Shown piece by piece: positions 1 through 10,799 of a stretch of 64,000 nucleotides of DNA. This stretch comes from Chimonanthus salicifolius (taxonomy: Eukaryota; Streptophyta; Magnoliopsida; Laurales; Calycanthaceae): contig CM023538.1 in NCBI GenBank assembly GCA_013350335.1, positions 61,927,080 to 61,991,079 of the forward strand. The letters run 5' to 3'. The position numbers were made by a program, and so were the translations under genes. The notes under the pieces were generated by a model. It saw only the letters and a program-made list of their open reading frames with translations, searched no databases and was not told where the DNA came from. How positions within the stretch are numbered: position 1 is the stretch's first letter; each line of letters starts with the position of its first letter.

Positions 1-31
1 TACAGTCCACATACCAACCATTGGGGTTCAT

Positions 32-203
32 TTTTTTTTTTTTTTTGATTTACGTGTGGAAAACTCAGATACAGTCCGACTAAAACTTCCACGGGTGAGC
101 TCACTACCCCTATGACATACCAAAATTAGGCCATGAGGGCTCGAACCGGTAACTTCCTTCTTCTTGAGACGAGAGACAACCAGTTAAACTACACTCATAT
201 GAG
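32..203 (-). mobile_element. tRNA-derived SINE, family 1
   Basis: Read on the minus strand this has a tRNA-like head with a B-box-like stretch (GGTTCGAGCCC type near 130-150), a body containing the phrase for GTGAGCTCACCC, and an A-rich tail (the poly-T at 31-46). Near-identical 13-base direct repeats flank it (19-31 and 204-216, CATTRGGGTTCAT), as expected for target-primed insertion. Related copies lie at 3480, 28800, 51097 and 54556. Confidence 0.75.
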
Positions 204-507
204 TCATTAGGGTTCATATTTACATAAGATTTGACTCAAATCCACAAAACATTAGTCTCATACTTGAATTTACTTTCGACATTCACCCAAAATACAAAGA
301 AATAAAACACCTAACTATGCATCCTCAAAATCAAAACATGCAACATGGAAATTATAATGCAACATGCCAACATGTAAAGCTTATACCTGCCCAGATTGTG
401 TGGGCTTTTTTGTTTGTTTTGTGTTGATGGGCCTCCATCTATTTTTTTATTTGAGGCCTGTTTTTTTTTATCACCCTCTTGGGTTGTCTCTTGCTTGATG
501 CAGAGGT

Positions 508-680
508 AAAAAAATCGGCCGATATATCTCTTTTCTATTTTTTTTTTTTTTTAAAATTCAGTTTGTATTGGCTGATATCGGCAAGATCTTTGCCATATCG
601 GCCGATACTCGCTAGTTGGACTTGGTGCTCAAAAATCTTAGATATATGTATCGGCCGAGATTTATACCCCTGTCTAACCC
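508..680. mobile_element. ATCGGCCGAT-type element, decayed
   Basis: The left end reads CAGAGGTAAAAAAATCGGCC and the right end GGCCGAGATTTATACCCCTG. These are degenerate inverted termini of the same kind as in the four intact elements of this family. The middle has several GATATCGGC or TCGGCCGATA words. I see no clean target duplication here. The duplicate is at 51560-51724. Confidence 0.6.
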
Positions 681-1799
681 AGACTCTAAGATTACTTGTA
701 CATAATTTTGGGTTCCCTCTTCTAAATAAAATACTAACTATCATTAAAAAAAAAATTATAATGCACGCAACCAATTATGACATTTACCAAAGATGTTAAG
801 TCATATCTAAGATTGTACATCGAGAGACGCATACTAAGATGCTACCAAATTTCATTTGGCACTTCGAAAGAGTCGGAGAAACAAAATAATTTACCATGAA
901 AAACACAGGACCCCACTGATGGTTAAACATGTACTTTTTGAAGTACTTTTAAGTACTTTTTTGCTTTTGTCAATTTAATAACATTTTGCATGCGTAATAT
1001 GACTAAATTGATTATGAAATCACATGCAAAGCCCGTGTCTCGATTGAGTTGACTAAATAAGTATTTTTGTCTGTTAATTTTTTTATTTAATTATTAATTT
1101 TTAATACATGTAAAAAAATAAAAGAAAGATTTTTAAAAATGATCTAATATTTTACCTCAATTTAAAGATTCTTTTTCTTTTATATGTTTTGAAATAGACT
1201 TTAAATCTCTTTTTTTCTTTATTTTAAGTTATTGAGAAGCCTTTCTTATCTTTATTCATTATATCTCACATAAATTTGAATTTAGTACTTTTAAAATGAA
1301 AGTTCAAACACAGTAAGACCACTCTCAATATTAGTCAAGTGAACTAAGAGGCCTCAATATCTTAGTCTTGTTAAAAGATAATGAGAATATTTAAAATAAC
1401 AAAAAAAAATTAGTTGTATATTTTATAAAAAGGTTTAAATAGACTTTTCTACTAAGCTTCATGATTTGAATAGTGAGTGCGTAAACTTTTATCCATCCAA
1501 TCATCTTATTTTTTGATCTTAAAACATTCATTAATTAATAATTCATTTGCATGAAAGCTTTAAATGTAATTATTTTTTCATTTTAGAGGTTGATATGACT
1601 ATCCATGTGCATCAAATATTTTCCTATTAAACATTAAATATTTATTTAAATGAGAAGATTCAGTAGCCCATACAATATACTCACAGGTGCAGGAGATATG
1701 AGACAACTCTAAAGAGGTGCTAAGACAAGGATAAGGTTAGAGATCAACTCAAATGACTCAAATTTGAGTTAACTCAATTCCACAAATGACTCATCTGAG

Positions 1800-3215
1800 T
1801 TATACCTTTGCATAGCTGAGGATTTGAAATGAAACAGTGAATACAAGAGACAAAACAGCAACAAGTATTGAAAGGAATTGTGTTGGATTCTTGGTGTAAT
1901 TGTGTATGATGCTTCCTATGAACCGGTGATTGGTGATACATTCGTAATAGTCGTCGATTTCTTCAAAAATCTTGTGAAAACGTTCATCATCGATGATAAG
2001 TTTCTGGCCGGTTTTGTTGACGAGATCGAGCAAATCTTTATCGCTGCCGGCGCAGTTGTCGATTCCATGGTTGCAGAGAACACCCACATCAGCCTCGGTG
2101 TCGACGAGGCAATCCATGAAGACGATGTAGGCCGAGAAGGCGGTGCCGCAGTGAGGGTAGCACTGCTCAAATGCAGCGAGGTTGAGAAACAGAGTACCTG
2201 TGAATACAGAGAGTGTCATTTGGGGTATTTTGATCACCCCTCCACCAAGCCACCACCGACGTGATTGGAACTCTACCTCCAAAAAGCCAATATTTTCATT
2301 CTGCTTGACCTTTTCAAACTTGAGTCCTACTTCAAGAAGCTCTGTTGCAGATGGGATCAATTTTATAGTATATGACTTTGGATTCTCCTCCCTTTCAGAA
2401 TTAGAAGCGAGGAGACTAGAATGTACCAAGTGCAGTAGATGATGTACTTGTTGATGGGGGATTTTCATTTTAAGATCGGTAGAAGTGGGAAGAATTTGAG
2501 CAGATTGGAAGAAGGCTAGTGCCATTTCCATGAGAGAATGTCTAGAAATGTTCATGAGATCGGACAAACGTTCTAGAATGAAAAAGGGTATCTGATTTTC
2601 CAGCTTCACCAAGTCCATGGCTAGTTGCTGCCTCAACCACTCCCATTTTATGAGTGGATCTTCTCGTCCATCCTCTTCGGCAATCGGAAACTCCTCTTTT
2701 CCGTTCTCTTTCGTCTTCTCTTCTATGATGGATCTTCTGCGAAAGAGTTCGATCATGAAGCAGCCATCAATCACCATCATTCCAACGAACTGATCGTCGT
2801 CGAGCTGAAGATCTTCAGAGTAACAGCCCCGTGCTCTTTCCTTTTGCTCTTTGACAACGTCGTAGAAGTGATCCTTGCAGTGCTTTCCTCCTCGAGAGAG
2901 GATTGCTTGCAGATACCTCCATTTGTGCTTCTCCATCTCTTGAAAGAACCTGTCTTCATACTTACCGGAGTTTCTTTTATGGTAATGTAAAGGGCCTATT
3001 GAGATCGTCGAAGGGACGTAGGCCGCTTTGTTGTCTTGAAATAGCCGTAGAGGGACTCTGTGGATGGAGCATCCAAAGCTGGCCGATGAACCTTATATCA
3101 AAACAGGTGAATCCTCACCCGCTCCATCAACTTTCGCCTGCTCCCTCTGCTGGCTTTCTCCATGCACAATTTCTCTGATGTTTACTAGGGTTTCTGAGGA
3201 ATTACGCTCTGGCAT
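1800..3215 (-). pseudogene. DUF247 protein gene with nonsense codon 41
   Basis: This is the segmental twin of the intact gene at 52878-54293. The full frame would run from an ATG at 3215 to the stop at 1800 (471 residues), but codon 41 is TAA (3093-3095) where the twin has AAA for Lys. The next in-frame Met is residue 94, so any protein would be 378 residues. It would lack the conserved N-terminal SIHRVP and SIGP motifs. From Met94 on, only four residues differ from the twin. All later DUF247 landmarks remain: RGCYSED, the MMVIDGCFMIELFRR stretch, LENQIPFFILERL, FSAYIVFMDCL and a C-terminal hydrophobic segment. Intronless. It is probably a young pseudogene. A truncated product from Met94 or a sequence error at one base are the alternatives. 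Confidence 0.9.
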
Positions 3216-3477
3216 TTGATGATGATGATGATTCTATCAACAGATCTTCTTATTCGTCTATCCGTCCTTTATATGTATAAATAAATGGATGGATGCATGG
3301 CAGAAGTCTTATAATTCAATTATTGGAGGCCACAAATTACCTGTGTGGGTCAAACTGGAGAGCTTGGACATGTCAAATGAGGTTTTGATGATGAAAGAGT
3401 GGTGCAGAGAACACCTAAATGCGATGTTGTGAATAGAGAAGCCAAAAGTCCTTTGATGCCTCATCAAAATATAAATT

Positions 3478-3650
3478 ATGGGTATAGTTTAACCGGTTAT
3501 CTCCGGTTTTAGGAAGTAGGAGGTTACGAGTTCGAGTCCTCGTGACCTTACCTTGGTGTGTTATAGGGGTAATGGGCTCACCTGTGGGAGTTTTGTGCTC
3601 GATATCTCACAGTTTTCCACATTTAAATTAAAAAAAAATAAAAAAATCAT
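3478..3650 (+). mobile_element. tRNA-derived SINE, family 1
   Basis: The head contains an A-box-like TAGTTTAACCGGTTA and a clear B box in GGTTACGAGTTCGAGTCC. The body ends in TTTTCCACATTTAAATT and an A-rich tail. Imperfect flanking repeats (AATTATGGGT before, AATCATGGGT after) fit target-site duplication. It lies just upstream of the DUF247 pseudogene and is duplicated at 54556-54735. Confidence 0.75.
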
Positions 3651-5019
3651 GGGTTCATTTTTAATAGAGAAAACCTTTTATTTAAAAAAAAAAAGTTATT
3701 TTTTTTCTGATTTTCTATATAAATATTGGTTATTCATCTAATTGACAATTGACTATAGATAAATTGTAACCCTAATAATCTCTTAAAGATGTAATACAGC
3801 TGATAGTCAATAAAATTTAGAATAATACCAAGGTTGCAGTCTTGGCAGGCAGGTGGCTTTGAGAGTCAAATCTTAACCTAGTAATGTTTAATTTGTGTCA
3901 CTATTTTTCAACTCAACTCATATTCTAGTTTCCTCCAACTTCTTCATAAACCAACCTTTTTAAAAACTTTAACCCATTTTTAGAATTAGAAATCTGTTTT
4001 AACTGGAGGAGATGTTGGTGTTCGGTTCTATTTTTTAACTTGTATTTTTTCCTTTTGTTTCCTTTAGCTTTCTTTCTTTTTAGGTCTATCTCTTTTAGAC
4101 CTGTTTTCTCTGATACTCTTTTCCTTTTTAATAAAATTCATTTGTTACTGCTCAAAAATAAATAAATTAGAAATCCATTTAGAAAAAGAGAATCATTTGA
4201 ATTTTGAAATTAAAGAATTCCTTCAAGCTTATTCCAAAGAGTTAATATGTCTTTGATGTAGAAATTAGTTTAATCTAATAAACAATTTCTTCCATTCATT
4301 TTGACTTACTTTCGGTCACTTTATAATTTTAATTGAATGAACAATGTCCAATTGTTCTATGCTCTTCTTTTGGTTTAATCCAAGTTCATTTCAACTTTTT
4401 CATTGATTTAGGTTCACAATTAAGGTCATTGAACCATTTGTTGGAGCACAACTTGGACAGAGGAGATGGATCAAAAATCTCATTTAACAAAGAGAAATTT
4501 TCCACATGGGAACTTTCTACCAACATCAAATTAGGGTCCCTCTACACCTTTGCACTTCTAATTTCTTGTCTTTTGAGTCTATTTGGTTTTACAAAGATGA
4601 AAATAAAATGTTAAAAACTAAACGGGCATAGAAGAATGCACTTGACAAGAACCTTAGCACAATCAGTACGAACTTATACTTAGAGTTTAAAAGTTGTGAA
4701 TTCAAGTAGCATACACATCAGTGACGGTTTACGCAAAATAAAAAATTAGCCAAATTCAACTACAAATGTGAAATTTAAATTCATGAGATAAATGACTTTG
4801 AAAATGTTGAAGATAAATATTTAACTGTTCTACGTACACTAAGGGCTACTTAACGCATGGCAAATCCCCATTTCCAAAGACTTTTATATCATAAGACCAT
4901 TAGTCCTAATTATACATAATTGATAAACTAAGATAATACCCACAAAAGTAGACAAGAGACAAACTTTACAATTACTACGGATTACAGAAAACAAGATAGA
5001 GCATCTAGTGAGCAAATAC
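3651..5019. other. AT-rich spacer, no gene recognised
   Basis: Low-complexity AT-rich sequence shared with the second duplicate (54736-56084). The reading frames here are short, unlike any family I know, and not preserved between the two copies. I see no promoter or RNA gene. Confidence 0.6.
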
Positions 5020-5382
5020 TTACTTGGTAAAGTTCCTGATTAGATTAATGAGCTGAAAAGTATTGGCAATTATAACAGAGACAATGCCAATTAATATGGA
5101 AATTACTGTTGTTGGGTTCTTTGCATAGTTGCTTTGGTGATTACTTGCTTCCTCATAGCGATCATTGATTTCCTTAAATTTTTGAAGAAAGTATTTATCA
5201 TCGACAGCAAGCCTTCCACCAACGTTGATCAGATCACAAAATGTTGATTACTTCCCACAAAATTCTCGATTCCATGATTGCAAAGAATCCCTGAATCCTT
5301 GTCGTTGGCGAAGAGGCAATCCATGAAGACGACGTATGCAGAGAAAGCAGTCCTACAATAGAGATAACTTGTGCGAAATCAG
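5020..5382 (-). pseudogene. DUF247 C-terminal relic
   Basis: On the minus strand this matches the last 120 or so codons of the DUF247 gene at 20594-22258, ending with codons for QLINLIRNFTK and a TAA at 5020-5022. Relative to that gene it has frame-breaking deletions near 5120-5150 and near 5225-5240. The match stops near 5382, where unrelated sequence begins. It is therefore a broken, 5'-truncated copy of the 554-residue-type gene, not of the neighbouring 471-residue type. Confidence 0.85.
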
Positions 5383-5700
5383 AAAATCTAATGGTAATGA
5401 AAGCAATCAAAACACAAAACTAACGCCCACAAGAGAGAAGACGCAGATTTTATATGATTCGACCAAAAGTCTACGTCCACGAACAATACAGAGAATTTTC
5501 ACTAAATCTGATAAGGAATACAATGCATGCGCTCTCTCTCACGTTCAAACTCTCGGTTGCCCGAAAGGGGCTACAACGATGACAGTCAACACTGTTGGGA
5601 AGTGAAAACTGGAAGAAACTAAGAACTGTTTGTGGAGTAACAATATGAGGAATATAAGACTGAATCGGTTCTCCATCAATTTTGACCGATATTTGAATTT
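5383..5700. mobile_element. Probable transposon-derived segment
   Basis: The segment abuts the truncated DUF247 relic and includes the word order 'GCAGATTTTATATGATTCGA ... CTACGTCCACGA', a pattern I associate with plant dispersed repeats. It also has direct matches at 56435-56770. I see no terminal repeats or coding domain, so the class is not assigned. Confidence 0.35.
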
Positions 5701-6225
5701 CAACTGAAATTTTTGGATCCGACATAAAGTTCAAATATATGATATCAGTAATTTTTAAAAGTTCAAATAAGCATTCACAATATTAATATTTTTTTAATTT
5801 GTATTGACCAGAGTTTGTAAAATTTTAAAATTTGGAAAAATTACAATAAATTTTAATTAAATTTCAGCCAATATAATAGATATAAGAAATACAACTTACT
5901 TTAAATTTCAGCTGGTGGTTTTACTAATATTGGAAAAATGATCCAAATATAAGTCTGTATTGATATGCCTAACTATAGATGTATTAGTATCGTATCAACA
6001 GTACATGACTATATTAATTAAAAAAAAAATATTTTAGTAATTTTTGTTTTTAATTTACGTATGAAAAATGGCATAAGGGTGATATCCATTGTCTTGCACT
6101 TAAGGTACACCAAATAAAATCAATAGTAGCCCACTTCCTGATAGGAGAGATTACGAGCATTCAAAGACAAAATGAAATATATTTCATTGACAATATATTG
6201 CCCATACGCATTGTCTCAGCTAGGG

Positions 6226-6403
6226 GTTTAAAAAGCGTTTTCGGCCGATATATCGGCCGATAACGATATATCGGGCCGATATTTTTCTCTCTCCAACTGA
6301 TATCGGCCGATATAATACGGCCGATATTTCAGCCGATAATGATATATATCGGCCGATATTCATTAGCTCAAAATCGATACATATTGGCCGATACGATATC
6401 GTG
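6226..6403. mobile_element. ATCGGCCGAT element, right end lost
   Basis: It begins TAGGGGTTTAAAA, matching the terminal sequence of the intact elements, and then has repeated TATCGGCCGATA words. No right terminus is visible; it runs straight into GTGGACACGTG. The duplicate segment near 57360 lacks it and instead has AATGTTGCAACTCATT between the same flanks. It therefore inserted in copy 1 with loss of its own end and a few flanking bases, or was removed from copy 2. Confidence 0.75.
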
Positions 6404-7007
6404 GACACGTGAACAATTCGGCCAAAAGCAAAATGTGTCCCAAAATCAATATTTTAGACTCCTGTATTGATTACCAAATTATTATAAAATAAAATTAAAT
6501 AAATCCAATTTATTTTAACGAATTTAAGAATATAATAAACTATTTTCATTTTATCACAATAAACACCAAGCCCAAATCAATTCCCCATTGAAAAATCTTA
6601 ATTTAATATTAGAAAAGTCTACTTTCTTGGTCATGGTCCTAAGCTTTTGGGATGTTGATGGGTTACCAAAGTCACTGTGAATCAATTCGGTGTGGCTCTC
6701 AGATTCTACCAAATTCTAAAGGGCATGTTTGGCACTTCAAAAAGAGTCGGAGAAACAAAACAATTTTCCATGAAAAGCACTATACCGCACTGATGGTTAA
6801 TTACGTATTTTTTAATGCTGAAATTTAGTCCACCAATTTCTCATCAAGTTAATTTCAATCTATTCTATTACTTTTTACATTATGTTTATGAAAATATTAA
6901 AAAAGAAAAAATGATCATACTCACCATTTCACTCTAAATGCATACACAAATTTTGTGGGCACCTGTATATTTCCACACATGATAATATGGATTTTCAGTC
7001 CTTTATC

Positions 7008-7312
7008 ATATTGGCCGATACGTATTATATCGGCCGTACAAGATATTTCTCGGTGATATATATTGGTCCGATATCGGCCGATATCCATAATATCGGTCTT
7101 TTTTTTTAAAAAAAAAAAATCAAAATGGTGGTGGGCCCAAGTTGATATCTTTGCCAATATATCAGTCGATATTTTTCATTTTCAATTTTTTTTTAAAAAC
7201 TTCCTTTTGAATTTTTTAATTATTTTTTAATTCAAAAAAGTAAAATAATTAAAAAAAAAAAAAGAATTTTATCGACTGAAATATCAACTAATATACATAT
7301 CGGCCGATATTT
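7008..7312. mobile_element. ATCGGCCGAT-type island, long degenerate form
   Basis: TATCGGCCGATA words occur at both edges, around a T-rich and A-rich centre that includes GGTGGTGGGCCCAAGTTGATATC. The matching island is 57910-58170. Related centres occur at 540-620 and 48070-48160 (GTGGGCC followed by GATAT). I find no clear termini or target duplication. Confidence 0.5.
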
Positions 7313-7589
7313 ATTTACCATAAGAAACTCGAGAGAAAGACCTATCTCCCTCCCTGGGAAATTGGGTTTTTTAAAAATATTTGTTTTTACATACAAAATT
7401 TTACTTTTTACACATGTTGATGATGCACATTTTGATTGAAAAGCTATCTTTAATTAAAAAGTAAAAAAAAAAAAAAAAAAGAAGATTTAAAAATCACTTA
7501 GACTTTTGTAAAAACTACTTCAATTTTGTTAAAAAAAAATATTATCATTGAAAATCGCATTTACCTCTTCTCTGCACCACTCATTCATA

Positions 7590-9590
7590 ATCAAAACCTC
7601 GTTTCACGTGTCCAAGCGCTCCAGTTTGACCCACACTGGGTTTTTTCTTTTTAGGCAAGAGGGGCAATGTTTGTGGCCTTGGACTATTTGAATTAAGATC
7701 TTCTCTGGGTAGAGACATAAACAGATAGCTTGAGAGTTTGAGAGCTTGAGAGAGAAAAGAAGAGGAAGAAGAAGAGGAATCAAATGGCAGAGAGAAATTC
7801 CGCAGAAACCCTTCTTAACATCAGAGAAATTGTGCATGGAGGAAGCCAGCAGAGGGAGCAGGCGAGAGTTGATGAAGCGGGTGTGGATTCCCCTGTTTTG
7901 ATAAAAGGTTCATCGGCAGGCATCGGATGCTCTATCCACAGAGTCCCTCTACGGCTATTACGAGACAATCAGGCGGCCTACGTCCCTTTGACGATCTCAA
8001 TAGGCCCTTTACATTACCACAAAAGAAACTCCGATGAGTATGCAGACATGTACTTTCAAGAGATGGAGAAGCATAAATTGAGGTATCTGAAAGAAATCCT
8101 CTCTCGAGAAGGAAAACACTGCAAAGATCTCTTCTCCGTCGTCGTCAAAGAGCAGAAGGAAAGAGCACGGGGATGTTACTCTCAAGATATTAAGCTCAAC
8201 GACGACCAGTTCGTTGAAATGATGGTTCTAGACGGCTGCTTCATCATCGAGCTCTTTCGCAGAACATCCATAATAGAAGAGAAGGCGAAAGAGAACGGAA
8301 AAGAGGAGTTTCCGTTTGCTGAAGAAGATGGAGAAGAAGATCCACTCATAAAGTGGGAGTGGTTGAGGCAGCAACTAGCTATGGACTTGGTGAAGCTGGA
8401 AAACCAGTTACCCTTTTTCATTCTTGAACGTCTGTCCCATCTCATGAACATTTCTCCCCATTCTCTCATGGAAATGGCACTCACCTTCTTCCAATCTGCT
8501 CAAGTTCTTCCCATTTCTACCGATCTTAAAATGAAAATCCCCCATCAAGAAGTACATCATATACTGCACTTGGTACATTCTAGTCTCCTCGCTTCTAATT
8601 CTGAGAGGAAGGAGAATTCAAAGGCATATGCTATAAAACTGATCCCATCTGCAACCGAGCTTCTTGAAGTCGGAATCAAGTTTGAAAAGGCCCAGCAGAA
8701 GGCAAATAGGGGTTTCTTGGACGTAGAGTTCCAATCACGTCTGTGGTGGCTTAGTGGAGGAGTGGTCAAAATACCCCAAATGACACTCTCTGTATACACA
8801 GGTACTCTGTTTCTGAACCTCGCTGCATTTGAGCAGTGCTACCGGCACTCCGGCACCGCCTTCTCGGCGTACATCGTCTTCATGGATTGCCTCGTCGACA
8901 CCGAGGCTGATGTGCGTGTTCTCTGCAACCATGGAATCGACAACTGCGCCGGCAGCGATAAAGATTTGGTCGATCTCGTCAACAAAACCGGCCGGAAACT
9001 TATCATCGATGATGAACGTTTTCACAAGATTTTTGAAGAAATCGACGACTATTACGAATGTATCACCAATCACCATTTTATAGCAAGCATCGTACGTAAT
9101 TACACCAGGAATCCAACACAATTCCTTTCCATACTTCTTGCTGTCTTGTCTCTTGTATTCACTGTTGTCTTTCAAATCCTGAACTATGCGAAGTAACTCA
9201 CTGAGTCATTTGTGGAATTGAGTTAACTCAAATCTGAGTCATTTGAGTTGATTTGATACCCTATCCTTGTCTTAGCACGTCGTAGTATGGATTGACTATT
9301 TTATGCGCCAGTGAATCTTCTCATTTGACTTGAGATAATAAGTGTTTGGTGTGTAATATGAAAATATTAGCTTATATTTCTGAACTTTATTTTGGTTTAT
9401 GAAATATTTAATGTTTGTCCTTTGTTATGCACATGGATATTCATATCAACTTCTAAAATGAAAAATCAATTACATTTTAAACCTCGCAATTTTATAAAAT
9501 ATTCATCTAAGTTTCTAGTTATTTTAGACGTTCTTATTATTTTTTTTTCTAAGATTAACACATCAGAGACCTCTTAGAGCATCTTATTAA
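7590..9590. repeat. Inverted paralogous copy of DUF247 unit
   Basis: The gene and both flanks match the reverse complement of about 1440-3440. For example, the downstream words around 9200-9290 are the reverse complement of 1710-1800, and the upstream words near 7610-7630 are the reverse complement of 3340-3360. Divergence is clearly greater than between the two 7.2-kb direct duplicates, so this copy is older. Confidence 0.85.
7784..9196 (+). CDS. DUF247 (UPF0481) family protein, 470 aa
   Basis: This is an intact single-exon member of the plant DUF247 family (PF03140). The family's biochemical role is unknown; members usually have one C-terminal membrane span. Landmarks in order: SIHRVP (50-55), ISIGPLHYHKR (71-81), MEKHKLRYL (94-102), RGCYSQD (129-135), MMVLDGCFIIELFRR (146-160), DPLIKWEWLRQQ (186-197), LENQLPFFILERL (205-217), FSAYIVFMDCL (360-370), CNHGID (381-386), and a hydrophobic segment at about 447-466 followed by a short NYAK tail. 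The length fits the family. The start follows a purine-rich GAGAGA leader (7730-7783) and aligns with the start of the 52878-54293 paralogue. No signal peptide is seen. Confidence 0.93.
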   Translation: MAERNSAETLLNIREIVHGGSQQREQARVDEAGVDSPVLIKGSSAGIGCSIHRVPLRLLRDNQAAYVPLTISIGPLHYHKRNSDEYADMYFQEMEKHKLRYLKEILSREGKHCKDLFSVVVKEQKERARGCYSQDIKLNDDQFVEMMVLDGCFIIELFRRTSIIEEKAKENGKEEFPFAEEDGEEDPLIKWEWLRQQLAMDLVKLENQLPFFILERLSHLMNISPHSLMEMALTFFQSAQVLPISTDLKMKIPHQEVHHILHLVHSSLLASNSERKENSKAYAIKLIPSATELLEVGIKFEKAQQKANRGFLDVEFQSRLWWLSGGVVKIPQMTLSVYTGTLFLNLAAFEQCYRHSGTAFSAYIVFMDCLVDTEADVRVLCNHGIDNCAGSDKDLVDLVNKTGRKLIIDDERFHKIFEEIDDYYECITNHHFIASIVRNYTRNPTQFLSILLAVLSLVFTVVFQILNYAK

Positions 9591-9599
9591 CAGGCATGT

Positions 9600-10480
9600 G
9601 ATAAACTCTCCCATCCACACAAATTCGGTAGCATTATCACTTTTATCAGATAGGTCGGTTGAAAGTGACATTTCTTATAGGTTCTTAAAAAAATATTCTT
9701 ATTTTTAGAGAAAGAGAAATTAAAAATAAAGACAAAATTAAAACTCATGACTACCCCTCAAATAAAGAAAGAGAAAAAGAGATTGTGATGTCTCTCAATT
9801 GGAACTTTGTACTATATTTAATTTAAAGAATGTGAAGGAGAGATTAATTTGTGATTTTATTGGAAATAAAATCTTTAATTAAAATGAACTTTATACACAC
9901 AAGATAGAGTGGCACTTTAATCTATTTCTTTTTTGACATTTAAAAAAAATATTTTTTCATAATTTTCACCTATAATTATTAGAATAGTCAGAGGAAATGA
10001 GAAAAAATTGCATGTATTTTTATGAAAAAGTAGTTATAAAATTTGACTTTGGATTTGATTGCAAAAGTTTTGTGTGTCAACATTTTTGTTTTTATAAAAA
10101 ATAAATGAAATAGTATTTTGGCAGGTAAAAAAATATATTTAATTTTTATGTTCTTACCCAATAACCTTTATTTTATAAAAGAGAGAAGAATCATTTTTCA
10201 AGTCTTTGTTGCAAAATGGAGATCATGAAAAATAAAACATTTTTTTATATAAAATAAGAGTTGTTTTTGTCAAGAGCAATGAATTGAGACATTTCTCTTT
10301 TCAATTGATTAATTTCCTATGAAAGGATGTTAAGAGGTTTTTCTCACTCCTTGATAAAATCCTTAATTTATTTGAATTAAATTTTTTTTTTAATATAAAC
10401 AATAAAATTATCGTACTTTTATAGTTCAATATGAGTCCAAATCATTTACTAAAGAGGTTTGGGTCAATTCAAATCATCTA
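9600..10480. other. AT-rich intergenic, nothing recognised
   Basis: Strongly AT-rich sequence with poly-A and poly-T runs and no convincing coding frame, RNA gene or terminal repeats. Confidence 0.5.
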
Positions 10481-10495
10481 TTATATGGGTAAGAT

Positions 10496-10764
10496 CAGGG
10501 GTTTAAAAATCGGTATCGGCCGATATATCGGCCGATACGATATGTCAACCGATATATCGTTATCGACCGATATATCGGCCGATATTTTTCTCTTTCTTCC
10601 TCGTTTTTTTAAATATCGGCCAATATCGGCCGATATTTTGATATCGGCCGATATAATACGGCCGATATCAAGACCGATACGGTGAATATCGGCCGATATT
10701 TACATTGCCAAAACCGATATATATCGGCCGATACGATACATATCGGCCGATATTTAAACCCCTG
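10496..10764. mobile_element. hAT-type MITE made of ATCGGCCGAT repeats
   Basis: This 269-bp element has inverted termini CAGGGGTTTAAAAATCGG and GATATTTAAACCCCTG. A perfect 8-bp duplication GGTAAGAT flanks it (10488-10495 and 10765-10772). The 8-bp duplication and CAGGG-type ends fit the hAT superfamily. The interior is nearly all TATCGGCCGATA words in varying spacing, plus a short TTTCTCTTTCTTCCTC stretch. It has no coding capacity. Confidence 0.9.
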
Positions 10765-10799
10765 GGTAAGATGTGTTGAGCCATTTATAAAGAATGGGT

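Larger units (their letters stand above)
1..7320. repeat. Segmental duplication, copy 1
   Basis: This block matches 51068-58190 in the same orientation, at an offset close to 51.07 kb. The match covers a SINE, an ATCGGCCGAT island, a DUF247 gene, a second SINE, a DUF247 relic and long AT-rich spacers. The left end lies outside the window. Spacer differences are mostly single bases and small indels, so the duplication is recent. Copy 1 has an extra ATCGGCCGAT element at 6226-6403 that is absent at the matching place near 57360. The right edge is judged by eye at the degraded island near 7320. Confidence 0.9.

Noticed and set aside
1878..2990. Plus-strand open frames over the DUF247 pseudogene (similar shadows at all DUF247 genes)
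   Set aside because: They are antisense or out-of-frame shadows of the conserved DUF247 reading frame.
4333..4614. 93-residue open frame in the segmental duplicate
   Set aside because: The frame is not preserved as a listed open frame in the near-identical second copy, arguing against selection for coding.
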